A stretch of 48,171 bases of DNA from the NCBI RefSeq assembly GCF_001949145.1, contig NW_019091582.1:299496-347666 (forward strand), in the 5' to 3' direction. Positions 10,687 to 22,539 of this stretch are shown piece by piece. Made by a program: the position numbers and the translations under genes. Below the pieces are notes generated by a model. It saw nothing but the letters and a program-made list of their open reading frames with translations. It did no database searches and was not told where the DNA came from. This DNA comes from Acanthaster planci. Its lineage: Eukaryota > Echinodermata > Asteroidea > Valvatida > Acanthasteridae. How positions within the stretch are numbered: position 1 is the stretch's first letter; every line of letters begins with the position of its first letter.

Positions 10687-11194
10687 CTGATGTGCGAATC
10701 AAACATAAAATTGGTTGTTGATTTCGTCCTTCATGAAAACAAAAAGAAACCTGAAGGTAATGTCTATTTTTGGATGCCGGTTCATGTTCAGAACAAGCAT
10801 AAACAACCCAGTTCCATTCCAAAATCTCCAAGAGTTGTGTCAAGCACGATAAATTTCGCCGCGAGTGTTTCGTGACGTTATAGTGGACTTAACACACTCT
10901 CTCCAGCACACTATTTTTGGTGGGGACCTCAACACCTCAGTCTGTTCAAGCACCGTCCTTTTTGTCATTTTCACGAGCTTACAACGTGTACCCTTCACGC
11001 TTCACACTTTCCCCCTCTAGGCCAAAAGAAATTAAAGCAAATTGATATTTTTCACTCTAGAGCCGGCTACATTTTTACACTATTTGAAAAGCGCACAAGC
11101 ACAGCCTACAATGACCAAATCAGCGCTCAAATCTAGTACTACGTCATCACCATGTTTCATAACATCCACTCACAGAGAGATCAATATACCCTAC
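10687..11194 (-). other. Rh intron 5
   Basis: Donor GTAGGG lies at 11194 downward and acceptor CATCAG ends at 10687. Nothing beyond ordinary AT-rich sequence is visible; the plus-strand frames are by-products of the flanking exons. Confidence 0.6.
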
Positions 11195-11358
11195 CATTTC
11201 GACTTTGCCATCCTTGTTAAGCAGTGTGGTGATGGCGAATGTGACCACGCAGCAGGCAGCCAGCGAGAAGTACGTGTTGAGCACTGCCCGGTGGCGAGCA
11301 TCCTCCAGGGCGAGGGCGCTGTTGAAGCTTGGCCAAAACAACCACAGGAAGATAGTTC
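11195..11358 (-). CDS. Rh ammonium channel, exon 5 (codons 226-280, gate Phe)
   Basis: The acceptor CATGCAG precedes GAACTATCTTCC, and the exon ends GAAATG before donor GTAGGG. The peptide gives GTIFLWLFWPSFNSALALED, then ARHRAVLNTYFSLAACCVVT and FAITTLLNKDGKVEM. FLWLFWPSFNSA is a hallmark of Rh glycoproteins. F237 in WPSFN corresponds to the pore-lining Phe235 of human RhCG. NTYFSLAA begins the next helix and NKDGKVEM is the following loop that joins exon 6. Phase 1 in, phase 0 out. Confidence 0.96.
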
Positions 11359-12055
11359 CTGCATGTTTACAATACAAATGAATGACTGTATCAGAGCAGT
11401 CTACAAGGTGTGACTGATTTTTTCCCCTTCAATTTACTGAGCATTCTATTTAAGATATTCCTCATATATGCTGACTTTTGGGCAAACGAATAAGCTCACA
11501 GCTTTTTTGCAGATTTTTCGAAGTGTACAACCTTTTTATATATTGAAAATAACTAAGAAGAATACGAAAAAATGAACACTTTTTAAGAGATTTTAACCCT
11601 TTTTTCACCCCGTCGCACATTTAAGTCCTGACGATTAGGATTGCATCTGGGATTGTAAAAAAAGTAAAAGCAATAAGTTCCCAGCTTTTTTTTACCTGCG
11701 GCTTCATTTTAGGCAATACGTTAATTGTTTACCTAATGCTTGGGAAGAAAATGTGAAGATTTTGTTAGCAGTGTTGTCGACTCATGCAAAAGAAATGGAG
11801 ATTAGCACAATTTAACAAACAAGAGTTGCCCAGCAACCAGTGGCTAGATAAGCCGGTACTGATCCATATCAAAGGTGGTTTTGGCGAGAGAGGAGAATGA
11901 GTTTTACCCACGCGTTTGTTACAACTCGACAAATCACACATCAAAAAAGAAATGTTTAACGACGAGGAAGAAGATGAAGAATGATAACGTTGTCATCGTT
12001 CTCGTCCAAATGGGCTGATTAAAAACTCTAATGAGAATACGAATGATTAACTGAC
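11359..12055 (-). other. Rh intron 4
   Basis: Donor GTCAGT lies at 12055 downward and acceptor TGCAG ends at 11359. The sequence is AT-rich with no recognised element. Confidence 0.6.
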
Positions 12056-12200
12056 CAATGAGAGAGAAGATATCAGAATGATAGGTGGCGCCTTCGTTCT
12101 CGTTGTCTTCGGTTGCATCCCGGGCAAGTACACGAGCAACGGCCAAACCGAAGTAGGCGCCAAAGACGTGTACAAACATTGAGCCGCCAACGTCTACAGT
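12056..12200 (-). CDS. Rh ammonium channel, exon 4 (codons 178-225, first pore His)
   Basis: The acceptor TCCAACAG precedes ACTGTAGACG, and the exon ends CTCATTG before donor GTCAGT. The peptide starts TVDVGGSMFVHVFGAYFGLA and continues VARVLARDATEDNENEGATY and HSDIFSLI. DVGGSM carries D180, matching the conserved Asp177 of human RhCG. FVHVFGAYFG carries H188, the first of the twin pore histidines (H185 in human). The polar DATEDNENEG stretch is the variable loop before the FLWLFWPSFN helix. Phase 0 in, phase 1 out. Confidence 0.96.
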
Positions 12201-12800
12201 CTGTTGGAAAAAAAATTAACATTGAACTGGATCAGGTCAGACAGAACTTCGGCTTAGAAAAAGTAGTCAAGGATTTGACAAGTAATCCTTTTGGTTGATC
12301 TTTAGGCTGTTTTAGATATATTTTTATATTTTCTGTTCATAATGTAGACCTATTGGCGCCCTTTTCCTTCTCTCCGTGAATCTCTTCACTGAGGGAAAGG
12401 TACTGTTCAAGAAAACAGTCCACCCAAAACATTTCTCCACTAAAATCCCACGTAGCAGGAATTTTTTTTCTAAATGTTTAACGTATTTATTAAGTTACAC
12501 ATTTAAAAAAAAACACGTACACATAAGGTTTCACCTTTGCACAGCTGAATGTACATGTATTTACACTGTATTCTCAGTTCGGTCTGAGAAGTATCAAAAC
12601 CCACAAGCCTCTTCGAGTTGGATTCGAACCCACTGCACTCATCTTCTGCTGACTACCGCAGACGTCTTTACCACTGGACCACTGAGTTAGCCGTGATGGG
12701 GTTGCTTAATGGCTGACTTTTTTCTCGATCTGTTTCCCTACGCAACAGATTTTTAAAAAAAAACCAAGCAGCTGCATGACACTAGGACCACAGCAATTAC
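12201..12800 (-). other. Rh intron 3 with a SINE copy
   Basis: Donor GTAATT lies at 12800 downward and acceptor CAACAG ends at 12201. The middle is occupied by a minus-strand tRNA-derived SINE copy (about 12530-12695). Confidence 0.65.
12530..12695 (-). mobile_element. tRNA-derived SINE, copy 3 (divergent)
   Basis: Read on the minus strand, GGCTAACTCAGTGGTCCAG (A-box region), AAGACGTCTGC and a B box GGTTCGAATCC appear in the same order and spacing as in the copies at 6305-6510 and 32764-32982. The tail also corresponds: GAGGCTTGTGGGTTTT and ACAGTGTAAATACATG against GAGCTTGTGAATTTTT and ACAGTGTTAATAAATA. The tRNA fold is degraded, so this is a SINE and not a working tRNA gene. Confidence 0.65.
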
Positions 12801-12951
12801 CCCGAAAATTTCGAGCCCGATGTGTTCGTTGACAAGCGCTAAGACAACCTCGAAGAACGCCATGACAATCAGCTGTACCGGCGATGTCTTGCCCAGGACC
12901 GCCCCGAAGGAGATGAGAACAACGGCCGAGGTGAAGTCCGCTGTCAGCATG
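12801..12951 (-). CDS. Rh ammonium channel, exon 3 (codons 127-177)
   Basis: The acceptor CCTTAG precedes CATGCTGACAGC, and the exon ends TTCGGG before donor GTAATT. The split codon gives Ser127, then MLTADFTSAVVLISFGAVLG, KTSPVQLIVMAFFEVVLALV and NEHIGLEIFG. GAVLGKTSPVQL is a strong Rh-family block linking two helices, and NEHI/NEFI ends the second. F133 in ADF corresponds to the external Phe gate (Phe130 of human RhCG). Phase 2 in, phase 0 out. The ATG upstream in the open frame is intronic and not the start. Confidence 0.96.
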
Positions 12952-13079
12952 CTAAGGAATGACCACAGTTTAAGTATGACAATTATTTTCCGAAGTGGAA
13001 TTAAGTACACCCTGTGAGTGAATGAAACTAGTGAAGGCAGGAATTAAAGATTTAAAACTGAAACTCATACATGTATAAT

Positions 13080-13323
13080 CAAAGGCAGACACAGATCCAG
13101 AAAGGGGAGGGAGGTTTGGGCCACACACCCCGCTCATGGGGGGGGTGTCAGAAGTCTGGAAGACCTCCGAAAAGCATTAGCTATGCAGGGGTCCTGTTTT
13201 ACGTCTACAGGAAGGACCAAAGAAATGAAAAGGCTTCGTCACTGACAATAACTGTATGTAGTGCCCCCCCGACAAACATTTTCCTAAACCCTCCCCACGC
13301 AAAAAATCCAGGATCCAGCCCTG
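13080..13323. mobile_element. Probable hAT-type MITE with degraded ends
   Basis: The left end CAAAGGCAGACACAGATCCA and the right end (complement CAGGGCTGGATCCTGG) are imperfect inverted repeats of the CAGGGGCGGATCTAG type seen more clearly at 46132-46380. The interior has opposed G-rich (13128-13148) and C-rich (13262-13298) patches, as in that element. No clear target-site duplication remains. Confidence 0.5.
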
Positions 13324-15218
13324 AATACATCGAGTTTGTACGCAGGTTTCCTTGCAAGTAAGAGACTTCTTTTCAAAGTCCGTCGGTCCAAAATTTGAGA
13401 CAGTGGCTTTGATTCTATCTTACACCGTCGGCACTCATTGCAAGTGTCACACAAAAGAATATCCCAGATGACCAGAACTCACTTTGAGAGCGCTGGGAGA
13501 CCAAGGGTGGCCAAAGGCCAAACCTTAGGGGAGAAACTCATTTGTTAAATATTAAGAAACCTATAAGGGGCAAAAAAGCCAAAACAAATTTATCTGAAAA
13601 CGATAAACAGACGCAAGTGTATTCAGAGGGCAAAATTAAAAGGTGTACTCATTGGCTATCCTGTGAAAATTAAGTAAAGACAATTTAACCATCGAAAGAA
13701 CGAAATTCATGCAAAATTTTGCCCTAATTTAGAACGCAATAAACTGACTACCTATGAGTAACCTTTTTTTAACAGCGCCATATTTATATGTAGCGCCCCC
13801 TTTGGAGTAACAACACAATGACTGGACCTCACGGAAAATGAGAGATCAAAAGTTGAATTTCACCAATTTGTATTTATTTGACGGCCCTTTACGAATTGCA
13901 TCTTTTGTAGTGTCATGTGCTAGGGTACGGTAATAATTCGAGGATAAGTATATGTGTATTAAGTGCCGTGGCTGCGTTTTTATAAGTGGCTTTCCCTATT
14001 TTCGTGTATGGGCGATTTGGCACTGAATCGATGTTTTTACATCATGTTTCTGCTTTTCACTACCATCAAGTCGTCTTACTTTTGAATGAATTTTTCTATG
14101 TACTTTTCCCCCGTATTTTTAAATGTTATCGATGCTGTAATCTGCGGGCTACTATGGCATTTCATAATGAAACTAAAATTAATGAAAATGACTGAAGCAG
14201 AGCAAGGAGAAAACAATGCCGGATATCAGTGATTCCGAGTTTGGGGTCAATGAAATTATACCGGTAGTCCTACATTGGAAGAGGTGAAGAATATTAAACT
14301 GCTTGCATATCCTATAGCTAATCAGTTACCTATGTCAATTCAGTTGAAACGGGGAGCGTCTGAAATCATATTTGTGGGTTTTGCCATTGTGCACCATTTG
14401 TTTGGGCGACATAAGCCGTTCTTTGAAAAGGTTGTTTCCGTCTTACGGGTCAGCTGCCATGGCAAAGATTACCTCACTGACGTTTCCTTTCAATGGCCCC
14501 AGCATAGGCCTTGCATTTTTGGTAAAAAACTGTGCGGTTTGTGTGTGTATTGCCAAAGAGGAGACATGGAAACAAAACAGGAAGCCTTTGCTGCCTTTCT
14601 TTGTATCACCTTAGGGAAAAAATGAATATATTCAAGCAGAGGAATAGCAACTACCAAACACAAGCCGATTGCAGGTGCGCCAGAAATCACTGTACGTCCC
14701 AACACAAGCGATGGGATTACCTGTGAATGTGCATTCCATCACCAATGAAGCGATAAGCTGCGACAAACTTTTCCAGTCCCACAAAATATTTCCTAATAAA
14801 TTGCCTGTCGTGGAAGTTATTTTGGTACACCTGCACCGTTATGATTGAAAGGTTTTCTCAGCTTTCAAAAATCCCCCGGTAATACCGCTATAAATTTTAC
14901 CAAAGCCACTAGTAGCGCAAGAAGCCAGATGGTGGGCACTTTGCCAAATGTCAACTCTGTTTTCAGCGAGTAAAACGGGAACAAAATCTGGTTCACTAAA
15001 TCCTTAAATTCAAGTGAACATGGCAATTTGAATTCTCCTCGTGATTTGGGGCAAGTTTTTGCTCAGTGACATAAGAGACACCTTGCACCAATACACTGTT
15101 TAAACGGATAAAGAAAGGTAAAAAAAACCAGTCCGTTCCAGAGATGGTGCTTGCTTTGCAAAAGCTTGCCCCGAAATACAAGGTGAAGCAGCAGCGTCTA
15201 TAGTCTGGTGTATTCAAA

Positions 15219-15737
15219 TTGTTGTTTATGGAGCTCCAATCATGGGGGCCCAAAGATAACGGCGTTGCAAGGACGAAGCGACTGGGGACGAGGCGCAGTT
15301 TGGAAAACGGTTCTTGGGTAAATGTTCTAAAAATGGGAAGACTTGAAGACGTCAGTGTATATTTGGAATGGCAAACTTACTGTTATATTTGTACCAAAAA
15401 CGTTCTTCGCTGTAACGTGCAAAATTTCAAAAACTTCAGACTGCACACGTACAGTTTCAGAAGTCTATTTTTACAAAACACTTGCACAAAACATTGCAGT
15501 ATATTTTTCTCTTGCACAAAACAACGTGTATTTTGGATCCACTTACTGCTCCTACAGGCGTTTTTCCTATGCAATCATCCCAAAGTGGGAACTGTAGGCA
15601 TACCCGCCATGTTGGGTGAGGTGTCGGTACCCGTGGGCTTATTCGTGGAAAGTCTCGCTATCGGCGCGTTTGGTGCGTATACTTTATTGAAATACACCAG
15701 TAAACTATTGCTTAACACCGACCTCGTACTTAACTGA
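15219..15737 (+). other. Unassigned 172-codon open reading frame
   Basis: This is the longest uninterrupted frame without N in the window. It has no recognisable domain and an irregular composition, with Cys/Phe-rich stretches (YCYICTKNVLRC) that read like noncoding AT-rich DNA. The last third (GEVSVPVGLFVESLAIGAFG) is hydrophobic. It lies in an Rh intron on the opposite strand. It is most likely chance or an old element remnant; a single-exon gene cannot be excluded. Confidence 0.2.
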
Positions 15738-16321
15738 TCATGGGCCCAACTCCGTCAATGCTATATGGCCATTTGTAATCATGCCCCCTTCAACCCCAAA
15801 GACCCTTGTAGTGGCATTTAAATTGATTTGAGGGTGTCCCTTGGTATCTATGCCTACCAATAAAAAAAACGAGAAAAAGGGTCAGAATACCGTTTATCCA
15901 GTGGGGGGGGGCCACCAAGTCAACAAAAATGTGACACCCCCGAATATGAAACAACTCCGACAGCTCAGACCCATATCTAAGTGACCGACAATTGATATAC
16001 GATAGGCTCTGGCTGGCAAGGCAGCCTCTGCGTAAATAATCCCATGAGGGCCACGTGGCAGAGAGATTAGTACGTATTCCTATGGGACTTAGCAAGAGGC
16101 TGGCTCTGGTGAAACTTATACCAGCCAAGGGGAAGTCCCTACCTGAAAGGCGACTAAACTAGATTATTCAGCATCGGCAGAGGTAGGTTGGATTATAAGG
16201 TCTTTGCATTTGGCCGTAAAAAAATTTAATTAAGAAATTACGAAAATGGCCCTCAATAGCTGACTGAAGGCGCTCTGCGCAAGGTTAAAAAGTCCCAAAT
16301 ACACGACCAAATCAGAGTGCT

Positions 16322-16618
16322 ATGTCCCACGCCATTAACGACGGTGATATTTCTCACGAAGAACTTGTGCTAGTTACTTCTGAGTTCCAAAAATTTAACG
16401 AACTCAAAGAAAAAATCAGATTGCGAGTAGATACTGAACTCCATGGAAAGGGATAAAAATAGTCAGTTTAACGACCAGGAAATCAAGGAACGAACCCAAA
16501 AATAGCAGAAAGTTTGGCCAGAGAAATGTTTGACAAGGAAGAGAAAGGTCTCTTGACAGAACTTTGGAAAAACTTGGCGAATATAAATCGCAAAGCGCTC
16601 TACGGGGTTTACTATTAG
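16322..16618 (+). pseudogene. Decayed ORF with two compensating frameshifts
   Basis: The frame starting ATG at 16322 encodes MSHAINDGDISHEELVLVTS and continues EFQKFNELKEKIRLRVDTEL to a stop at 16454. The next frame gives DKNSQFNDQEIKERTQK from 16452 to a stop at 16503. The original frame then resumes with IAESLAREMFDKEEKGLLTE and LWKNLANINRKALYGVYY to a stop at 16616. All three segments share the same charged, helical, Lys/Glu-rich protein character, so they look like one former reading frame broken by two opposite indels. No family was recognised; a mobile-element accessory protein is possible. Codon use is unlike the surrounding intron. Confidence 0.5.
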
Positions 16619-16772
16619 CTACAGTGACGATAAAAAACTCAGTGACGATAAGAAAAATACTAAACAAATACCAGCAATTTTTCAGGACTGCAGCAGCTGC
16701 GCGCCCTTTGAAGCTGTTTATCCCCCTTACTACGAGTCAGATAATAAGGTAAACAGCCTAGTCCTGAAGGGT

Positions 16773-16856
16773 TCAAGGTTAAGGGGTCGCAAGGTTAAGG
16801 GGATCGCAAGGTTATGGCGTCGCACGGTTGACGGGGTCGCAAGGTTACGGGGTCGA
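16773..16856 (+). repeat. 16-17-bp tandem repeat, about five units
   Basis: The unit CAAGGTTAAGGGGTCG repeats about five times with substitutions (AAGGGGATCG, ATGGCGTCG, GACGGGGTCG, ACGGGGTCG). The array lies 150 bp downstream of the decayed ORF. It is a simple minisatellite. Confidence 0.85.
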
Positions 16857-17449
16857 TTTTTATAGCGCTCCACCCAACGAGAACCCTCCAATTTCAGAAA
16901 TTAGAGGTTAAGAAATAAAAAAGATTTGACTTTGGGGGTTGGGTAGGTACCTAGGGTTTGATTGGTCTGGAAAACCCCTATATAAATGTACCTATACTAT
17001 TTGCTATTTTGGTGCATATAAACTTCAAATTAATTAGGCACACTCTTGTTTTAGATACATTACATTTATGATTCTAGGTTGTCTACAATATGAATCTAAG
17101 TTGTCGGGCCCCCTCTAGGATCACGAATTAAACGGTTTTGAAAACAGGGCAGTGTCCAAATCAATTTTAAGTTGATAAGCACCAAAATGACAAAGCTCAC
17201 CATGTGAAGGGTTTTTGCAGATCACATCACAAAATTTGATGTCCTGTAAGGTTACTCTTTGGACAGATTAAAAATACGCCACCAATCACGGCTTTGATGT
17301 GAGAATCGAGCTCTCTATTTTCCCTTTCACAAGGTCAGTGTTTTACCGAACAAAGTAATATGCGCTATTTTCGTGGCATTTCTTGAAGGCGAGCCTAAGA
17401 TCATCCAACCTCCATGATGGAATTAATTCAGCCCGAATTCGGCGAGATT

Positions 17450-17660
17450 CTGCAACCAGCACAAAACTACACTTACATGTATTGTTTACTGGGCCAAAAA
17501 TGGTAACCAGCAAAAAAACTACACATACCCGTATTGCTTACTGGGCCAAAAATGGCAACGAGCACAAAACTACATTCATGTGTTGCTTACTGGGCCAAAA
17601 ATGGCAACCAGCACAAAACTGCACATACATGTATTACTTACTGGGCCAAAATGGCAAGTA
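17450..17660 (+). repeat. ~51-bp minisatellite, four units
   Basis: Each unit reads approximately AACCAGCACAAAACTACA then CATACATGTATTGCTTACTG and GGCCAAAAATGGC. The GGGCC landmarks start at 17491, 17543, 17592 and 17643, giving periods of 52, 49 and 51 bp. Because the periods are not all multiples of three, the overlapping open frames (17383-17661 and 17534-17755) cannot encode a regular protein repeat and are by-products. Confidence 0.92.
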
Positions 17661-18351
17661 ACAGGTTAGAAATATATGGCAAATTCACTGGAAAACAAAC
17701 AAGAAATGCCGCAGCAAAACACGGATGTATATCTTGGAAAAGGCCCGGGTGTTGAGGCTGTTCTTCTCGACATCCTTCACAAGCATTTCATTTTGTCATT
17801 ACAGAATCAATATGATACATATTTATTTATCCCGCAAACAACTACTTGACCATAGCACACGTTAAGCCGGCGAGAACAATTGGGTTCTGGTTTACGAAAC
17901 ATTTCAGAGGTGGCGCATTGTGTAAAATGACGTGACGACAAAAAGATCTGGTGACCCATTATTCGAATTGGGGACGTTGCACTTCCGTGCTTCGCTGTAA
18001 ACATGGTTTCTTTCTGCGCCAACTGTCAGAGCCTCGTTTTAGCTGGACGGCCTCTTGGAAGCGCGCCAACGCACCACATGTCATAGCTTTCCAAACCTGA
18101 ATTGCTTCATTTATTAGCATACTCCCGATACATGTGATTAATGTCGAAACTAAAGATTTGAAGCTTTGCATCCTCTGAAATTTTGTAATGTTACACAACA
18201 CAGCGCAAAGCCTCGAAGTAATGACTACGTGTGGTCATGCATACACTCTTCTAGATTGGTACACAAGGGAGCAAACTGGAAAATTATTGCCTGTCCAAAC
18301 CTGTCAACATGTTGCCAAAATGTGTCCTTGGCACTGAGAACTTTACTTAAA

Positions 18352-18465
18352 CGATCCAGGAAATGAATTTTTCTTAGAATCACTATTTGTGTATCTCTGT
18401 ACTCTTCTTCCAAGTATGAAGACTGTTTGACGTCTTTTTTGAGCTACGTGAATTGAACGGGGCGC
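18352..18465. repeat. Inverted copy of the 8833-8945 segment
   Basis: The minus strand here reads through the same series of words as 8833-8945 (GGAAGAAGAGTACAGAGATA, AAAATTCATTTCCTGGATC). The match ends abruptly on one side, which suggests a mobile-element or duplication boundary. The minus-strand frame over it (18413-18225) continues into non-shared sequence and is not convincing. Confidence 0.6.
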
Positions 18466-20334
18466 TTTTTCATGATGATAGGAAAGGAAAGCCCCACACT
18501 AACCTTAGCACTTAATTTCTAAGTGTCCACTAACAGATTAAACAAACACACACACACTTACTAAATGTGACATTACTTGACAGGGATGCATGATTGTTGT
18601 AACGAATACAAGCTGAAATTGTGGGGTTTTTTAATTGAAGGACTTAAGCCAATCAATGATCCAATTGCTCTGTACTTCTACGTTCCACTCCGAGAATTGT
18701 TTGACTAAAAGACTAGAAAACCTTTGACTTAGGGTAACTCTACTGTATTGTGGTTAAAGGGAACCCCAATTCACTTACATATGTAATATAATGCCAAAAT
18801 GGGAGTGTTTCTACCACAAAGAAGTCAGGCATGCGTACGACGGCCCCCGAAAGTGGGTAGCGCATGCGCAGTGAAAATGTACGGTAATTAAACTATCCCA
18901 CGGAAATAAATTGACCACTCTCCTTTGCTGACTGACAGTTTCGGATGTTAATAAGCGCAAAGTGCTGACAAACAGCTTTCTTTGGGAAATCTAGTTGATT
19001 ACCTATCTAAGAGATCTAAGAGAATAGTAAAGATCACAGTTATTTCGGGTGCGTACCCCTTTATTTCAGCTGGTATGCAACCTTCCCGGTTCACAATGCC
19101 TCACATGCTGCATCGTGTTTCACGCACAGTAGCCGCGGTTTTCCTTTCAGCTTCAACTTCCTCAGTTTTGAAGCCGAAACTTCACTGTTGACTGAAATGC
19201 CGGTGCTTTTCAAGGGCAAACAGCAGACATGAATGAACCCAATTCTTATTCTAACTGAAAAAAAGTCCTCCTCCTCGGATCTTCTTCAACACGCCAATGC
19301 AATGCTCTCCGACCCCACGCACAGGCTTTGCACGACAGGTATTAAAACAATAAACAAATTGCAAATAACGTAGACTGTACGGATCCCCAGAGGTACTATC
19401 AAAGTGGTTGGTATTTCGACGGATTTCATCACGGAACGAAGACATCTCGAATGTATATGTTTAGATAACAACTGCGTTCTTATATGCCATGGCAACATCA
19501 TGTGCAAGCCGGCATATATAGTACTGACGGCGCAGAAAATAATTAGCCCTACAGAGCCAAAAACGGGCATGTAAGATGCAGTTTATCTTCTTCGCTCGCA
19601 GTTGTACACGGTAAAGTTACAATAACACAGTTGCTCTCTGTGTGCATGTTATAGGCTGAAAACAAAGTACTCGGAAGGGTGATAAACCGTTGCGTTTAAA
19701 TACAGAGATTTCGCGATCTTTCAAAGTTACCGCCCTGAACTATCGAGACTGCGCGTTAACTGACCCAACCGATGGTCTCGATGTGTTATATGATGTCACA
19801 GACCAACATGAAGACTGAGTGAAAGCAAGGGTAACTTTGTCCTGCCTTCAGTTGTTCTTAAGGCCAATTTAAACAGTGGCAGCATAGTCAAGTGCAGGGT
19901 ATGTGGCTGCAAGTAGAATTTCTTTCTCAATACTACATTAAACGCTCTTGTCGGTTGTTTTCTCGGCTGGGCAATCTTTCAAATTACCCCTCCACACATA
20001 CAAGAAAAGCCCTGCCAAAATAAGACGATATATAGCTCAGTCACCTGACAGAATATCTTGCCGAAGAGAGTTTTATACTAATCCAATCGGGCGTAATGCT
20101 AGTATGGCAGTGCAACGTAACGGACGAAAATAGGGGGGGATCACGTCCTAAATACACCTCTGTCATGCAAAATCCCGACGGAACGGTTTCTTTGCCGGTG
20201 GGGGGGGCACTTCAACTCCTGGCAGACTGTGGGGGCCATGCGTCTCTTATTGACTTATTTGAATGTCTACTTGGGTGGCCCGAGAGGGGAGCTGAGACCC
20301 TCTAACCCCACTGGAATATACCCAGCAAGAAATG

Positions 20335-20752
20335 NNNNNNNNNNNNNNNNNNNNNNNNNNNNNNNNNNNNNNNNNNNNNNNNNNNNNNNNNNNNNNNNNN
20401 NNNNNNNNNNNNNNNNNNNNNNNNNNNNNNNNNNNNNNNNNNNNNNNNNNNNNNNNNNNNNNNNNNNNNNNNNNNNNNNNNNNNNNNNNNNNNNNNNNNN
20501 NNNNNNNNNNNNNNNNNNNNNNNNNNNNNNNNNNNNNNNNNNNNNNNNNNNNNNNNNNNNNNNNNNNNNNNNNNNNNNNNNNNNNNNNNNNNNNNNNNNN
20601 NNNNNNNNNNNNNNNNNNNNNNNNNNNNNNNNNNNNNNNNNNNNNNNNNNNNNNNNNNNNNNNNNNNNNNNNNNNNNNNNNNNNNNNNNNNNNNNNNNNN
20701 NNNNNNNNNNNNNNNNNNNNNNNNNNNNNNNNNNNNNNNNNNNNNNNNNNNN
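20335..20752. other. Assembly gap (418 N)
   Basis: These are runs of N only. The four long open frames that cross it are artefacts of translating N. Confidence 1.
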
Positions 20753-22403
20753 GTGCCCCAAACGACTGCCTGCTTACTGACCAATCAAAGAGGTCCTGTT
20801 TTCTTGCATCGGGTGCTCAATGAAATCGAGATCACGGTGCTGCCGATCTGTGCTGAAATTACTCTGTCCTGACATTGCCCGGGGTTCGCTGAAGCCACCA
20901 GACTAATCCATGACGAGCCGGCTATTGCCATGGTACTTGTGTGGTTCTGATGCCTTCGTCGTTTTTCCCACAATACGGCATTTTTTAGCACGTCCCATTC
21001 CCGCGTGTTAAATTTAAGTCGAGATTAAAACTGGCAAACGAATACGGATGTGCACAGGACCCACGCCGGATGCTTTCCTCGACGCGCGTCCTGTGTCACT
21101 ATAAATTTGGGTCCCGTAATCGTTTTTTGTCATGTAGTCGGAACATCTCGGGACAAGGTTGGTGCGAAATCGGAATCTTCCTTGCCTAGGACCAGAGTGC
21201 ACTCGCTCAACCATCTACGTCATTGTCTTGAGCGTCTCATAAGCGTCCGTTGAGGGTGCTTTTTGGCTTCAACAGCGAGCAGAGCGTACGTACGAAGAAA
21301 ACGCTGCTGATGCAATGTAATTCTGGCGTATGAACTTGAGAACAATTGCGATTGAATAAGTGGCTGGCATTAAGTTTATTTAGATACGGTGCGAAGACAT
21401 AAGAAACCCAGTGACAAACTTAAGACCATACTGGATCGACAGCTAGAGCAACCTGTTCAAGTCGGTGTGATCACGGGGTCTCTGTCCCAACAAACCGCCG
21501 CCCCCTGCAGTGCGCAAACCTACATATTTCTCAAAATCTACTGAGCAGCATCGTGTAATCCGAGCACGCTACATTTTCAGCAAATGGTAACCTCCACATT
21601 GTAAGCCCGGTGCTTATAGGAATATGTACAGGTGCAGTAATCTAGGTCGTTCTTTTCACTGATTTTTCTTCCACATTTCAATACCTGGGAATGCTACACA
21701 TGGGGCCTCTGGCAGCAGATTATAAGCCGTGGATTGGCAGCTCCACGGGGACAACCCATCAAGGTATTGTCGGCGGCGTACCGAGGGCTGACACATCAAA
21801 GGGTGAAACCCTACATCCCCAGGGTCAGCGCCGCATCACGCGATTCAGACCATCCCGGATAATTCTGCCGATTGTTGCAGTGTGAAGTATTGAGCGCTGA
21901 ACAGAAAGAGACTGTTTGTTTGCTTCAAGGATATCTGAATTGAGTGGTTAACAAGTGGCAATATATCACCTCCACTGTAAATAGCTGCAATCCATCAATT
22001 TTATTGCTTCTCTCGAGCCGGGCAAGGACAGAAAAACGTTATTGGCTTCTTTACCTTAGTACATTTTTGAAAGCGTGCAATGCCTGATAAATAACGTAAT
22101 TCATCGTTTCAGAAGCAAACGATTTGTATTTGGCATACAAATAATGCATATTCTTGAGTTCAATGGTAAGATTCATTTCATAAGATGACAATTGGAATCA
22201 AAAATTCAATGTCATGGAAGGAAATTATTCTTTAAGATGGACAAATGTGAAACGTTCATTTTGTTTTGGTAAACACGGCATTAATAAAGCCACTTTGTGT
22301 ATAAGTCCAAGTTTTTCTTATTCAGTCGGGCATAAAATCGCAACATGAATTGAAGTTTCTTGTCCCGGATGTTCTTTTGCGTCTTACAATTTACAACATG
22401 GGC

Positions 22404-22539
22404 GATTCACAATAGTGTGCCTCGAAGAGTTTGCAACGCGTTGGCCAATCACAACGCGAGAAATTTGTCGATCCTTTTAAAACGCACATTGGGTTAGGCC
22501 AACATGTTGCAAACTCTTGGAGGCACACTCTTGTGAATT
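22404..22539. mobile_element. ~134-bp MITE with 41-bp terminal inverted repeats
   Basis: Positions 22406-22446 and 22497-22537 are inverted repeats, 37 of 41 positions matching (TTCACAATAGTGTGCCTC... against TTCACAAGAGTGTGCCTC...), separated by 50 bases. A related single-arm copy at about 38010-38096 shares AAAGGATCGACA and TTGTGATTGGCCAACGCGT. No coding capacity is present, so this is a non-autonomous DNA transposon of unassigned superfamily. Confidence 0.85.

Noticed and set aside
11042-11413. 123-codon plus-strand frame
   Set aside because: It is the antisense shadow of Rh exon 5.
14275-14625. 116-codon plus-strand frame in Rh intron 2
   Set aside because: No recognisable motif, irregular composition, and no splice or transcript signals that would support it.
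17383-17755. Repeat-containing protein over the minisatellite
   Set aside because: Unit lengths are not multiples of three, so the repeats fall in different frames.
20229-20823. Four long open frames of 160-183 codons
   Set aside because: They are almost wholly translation of the N gap at 20335-20752.
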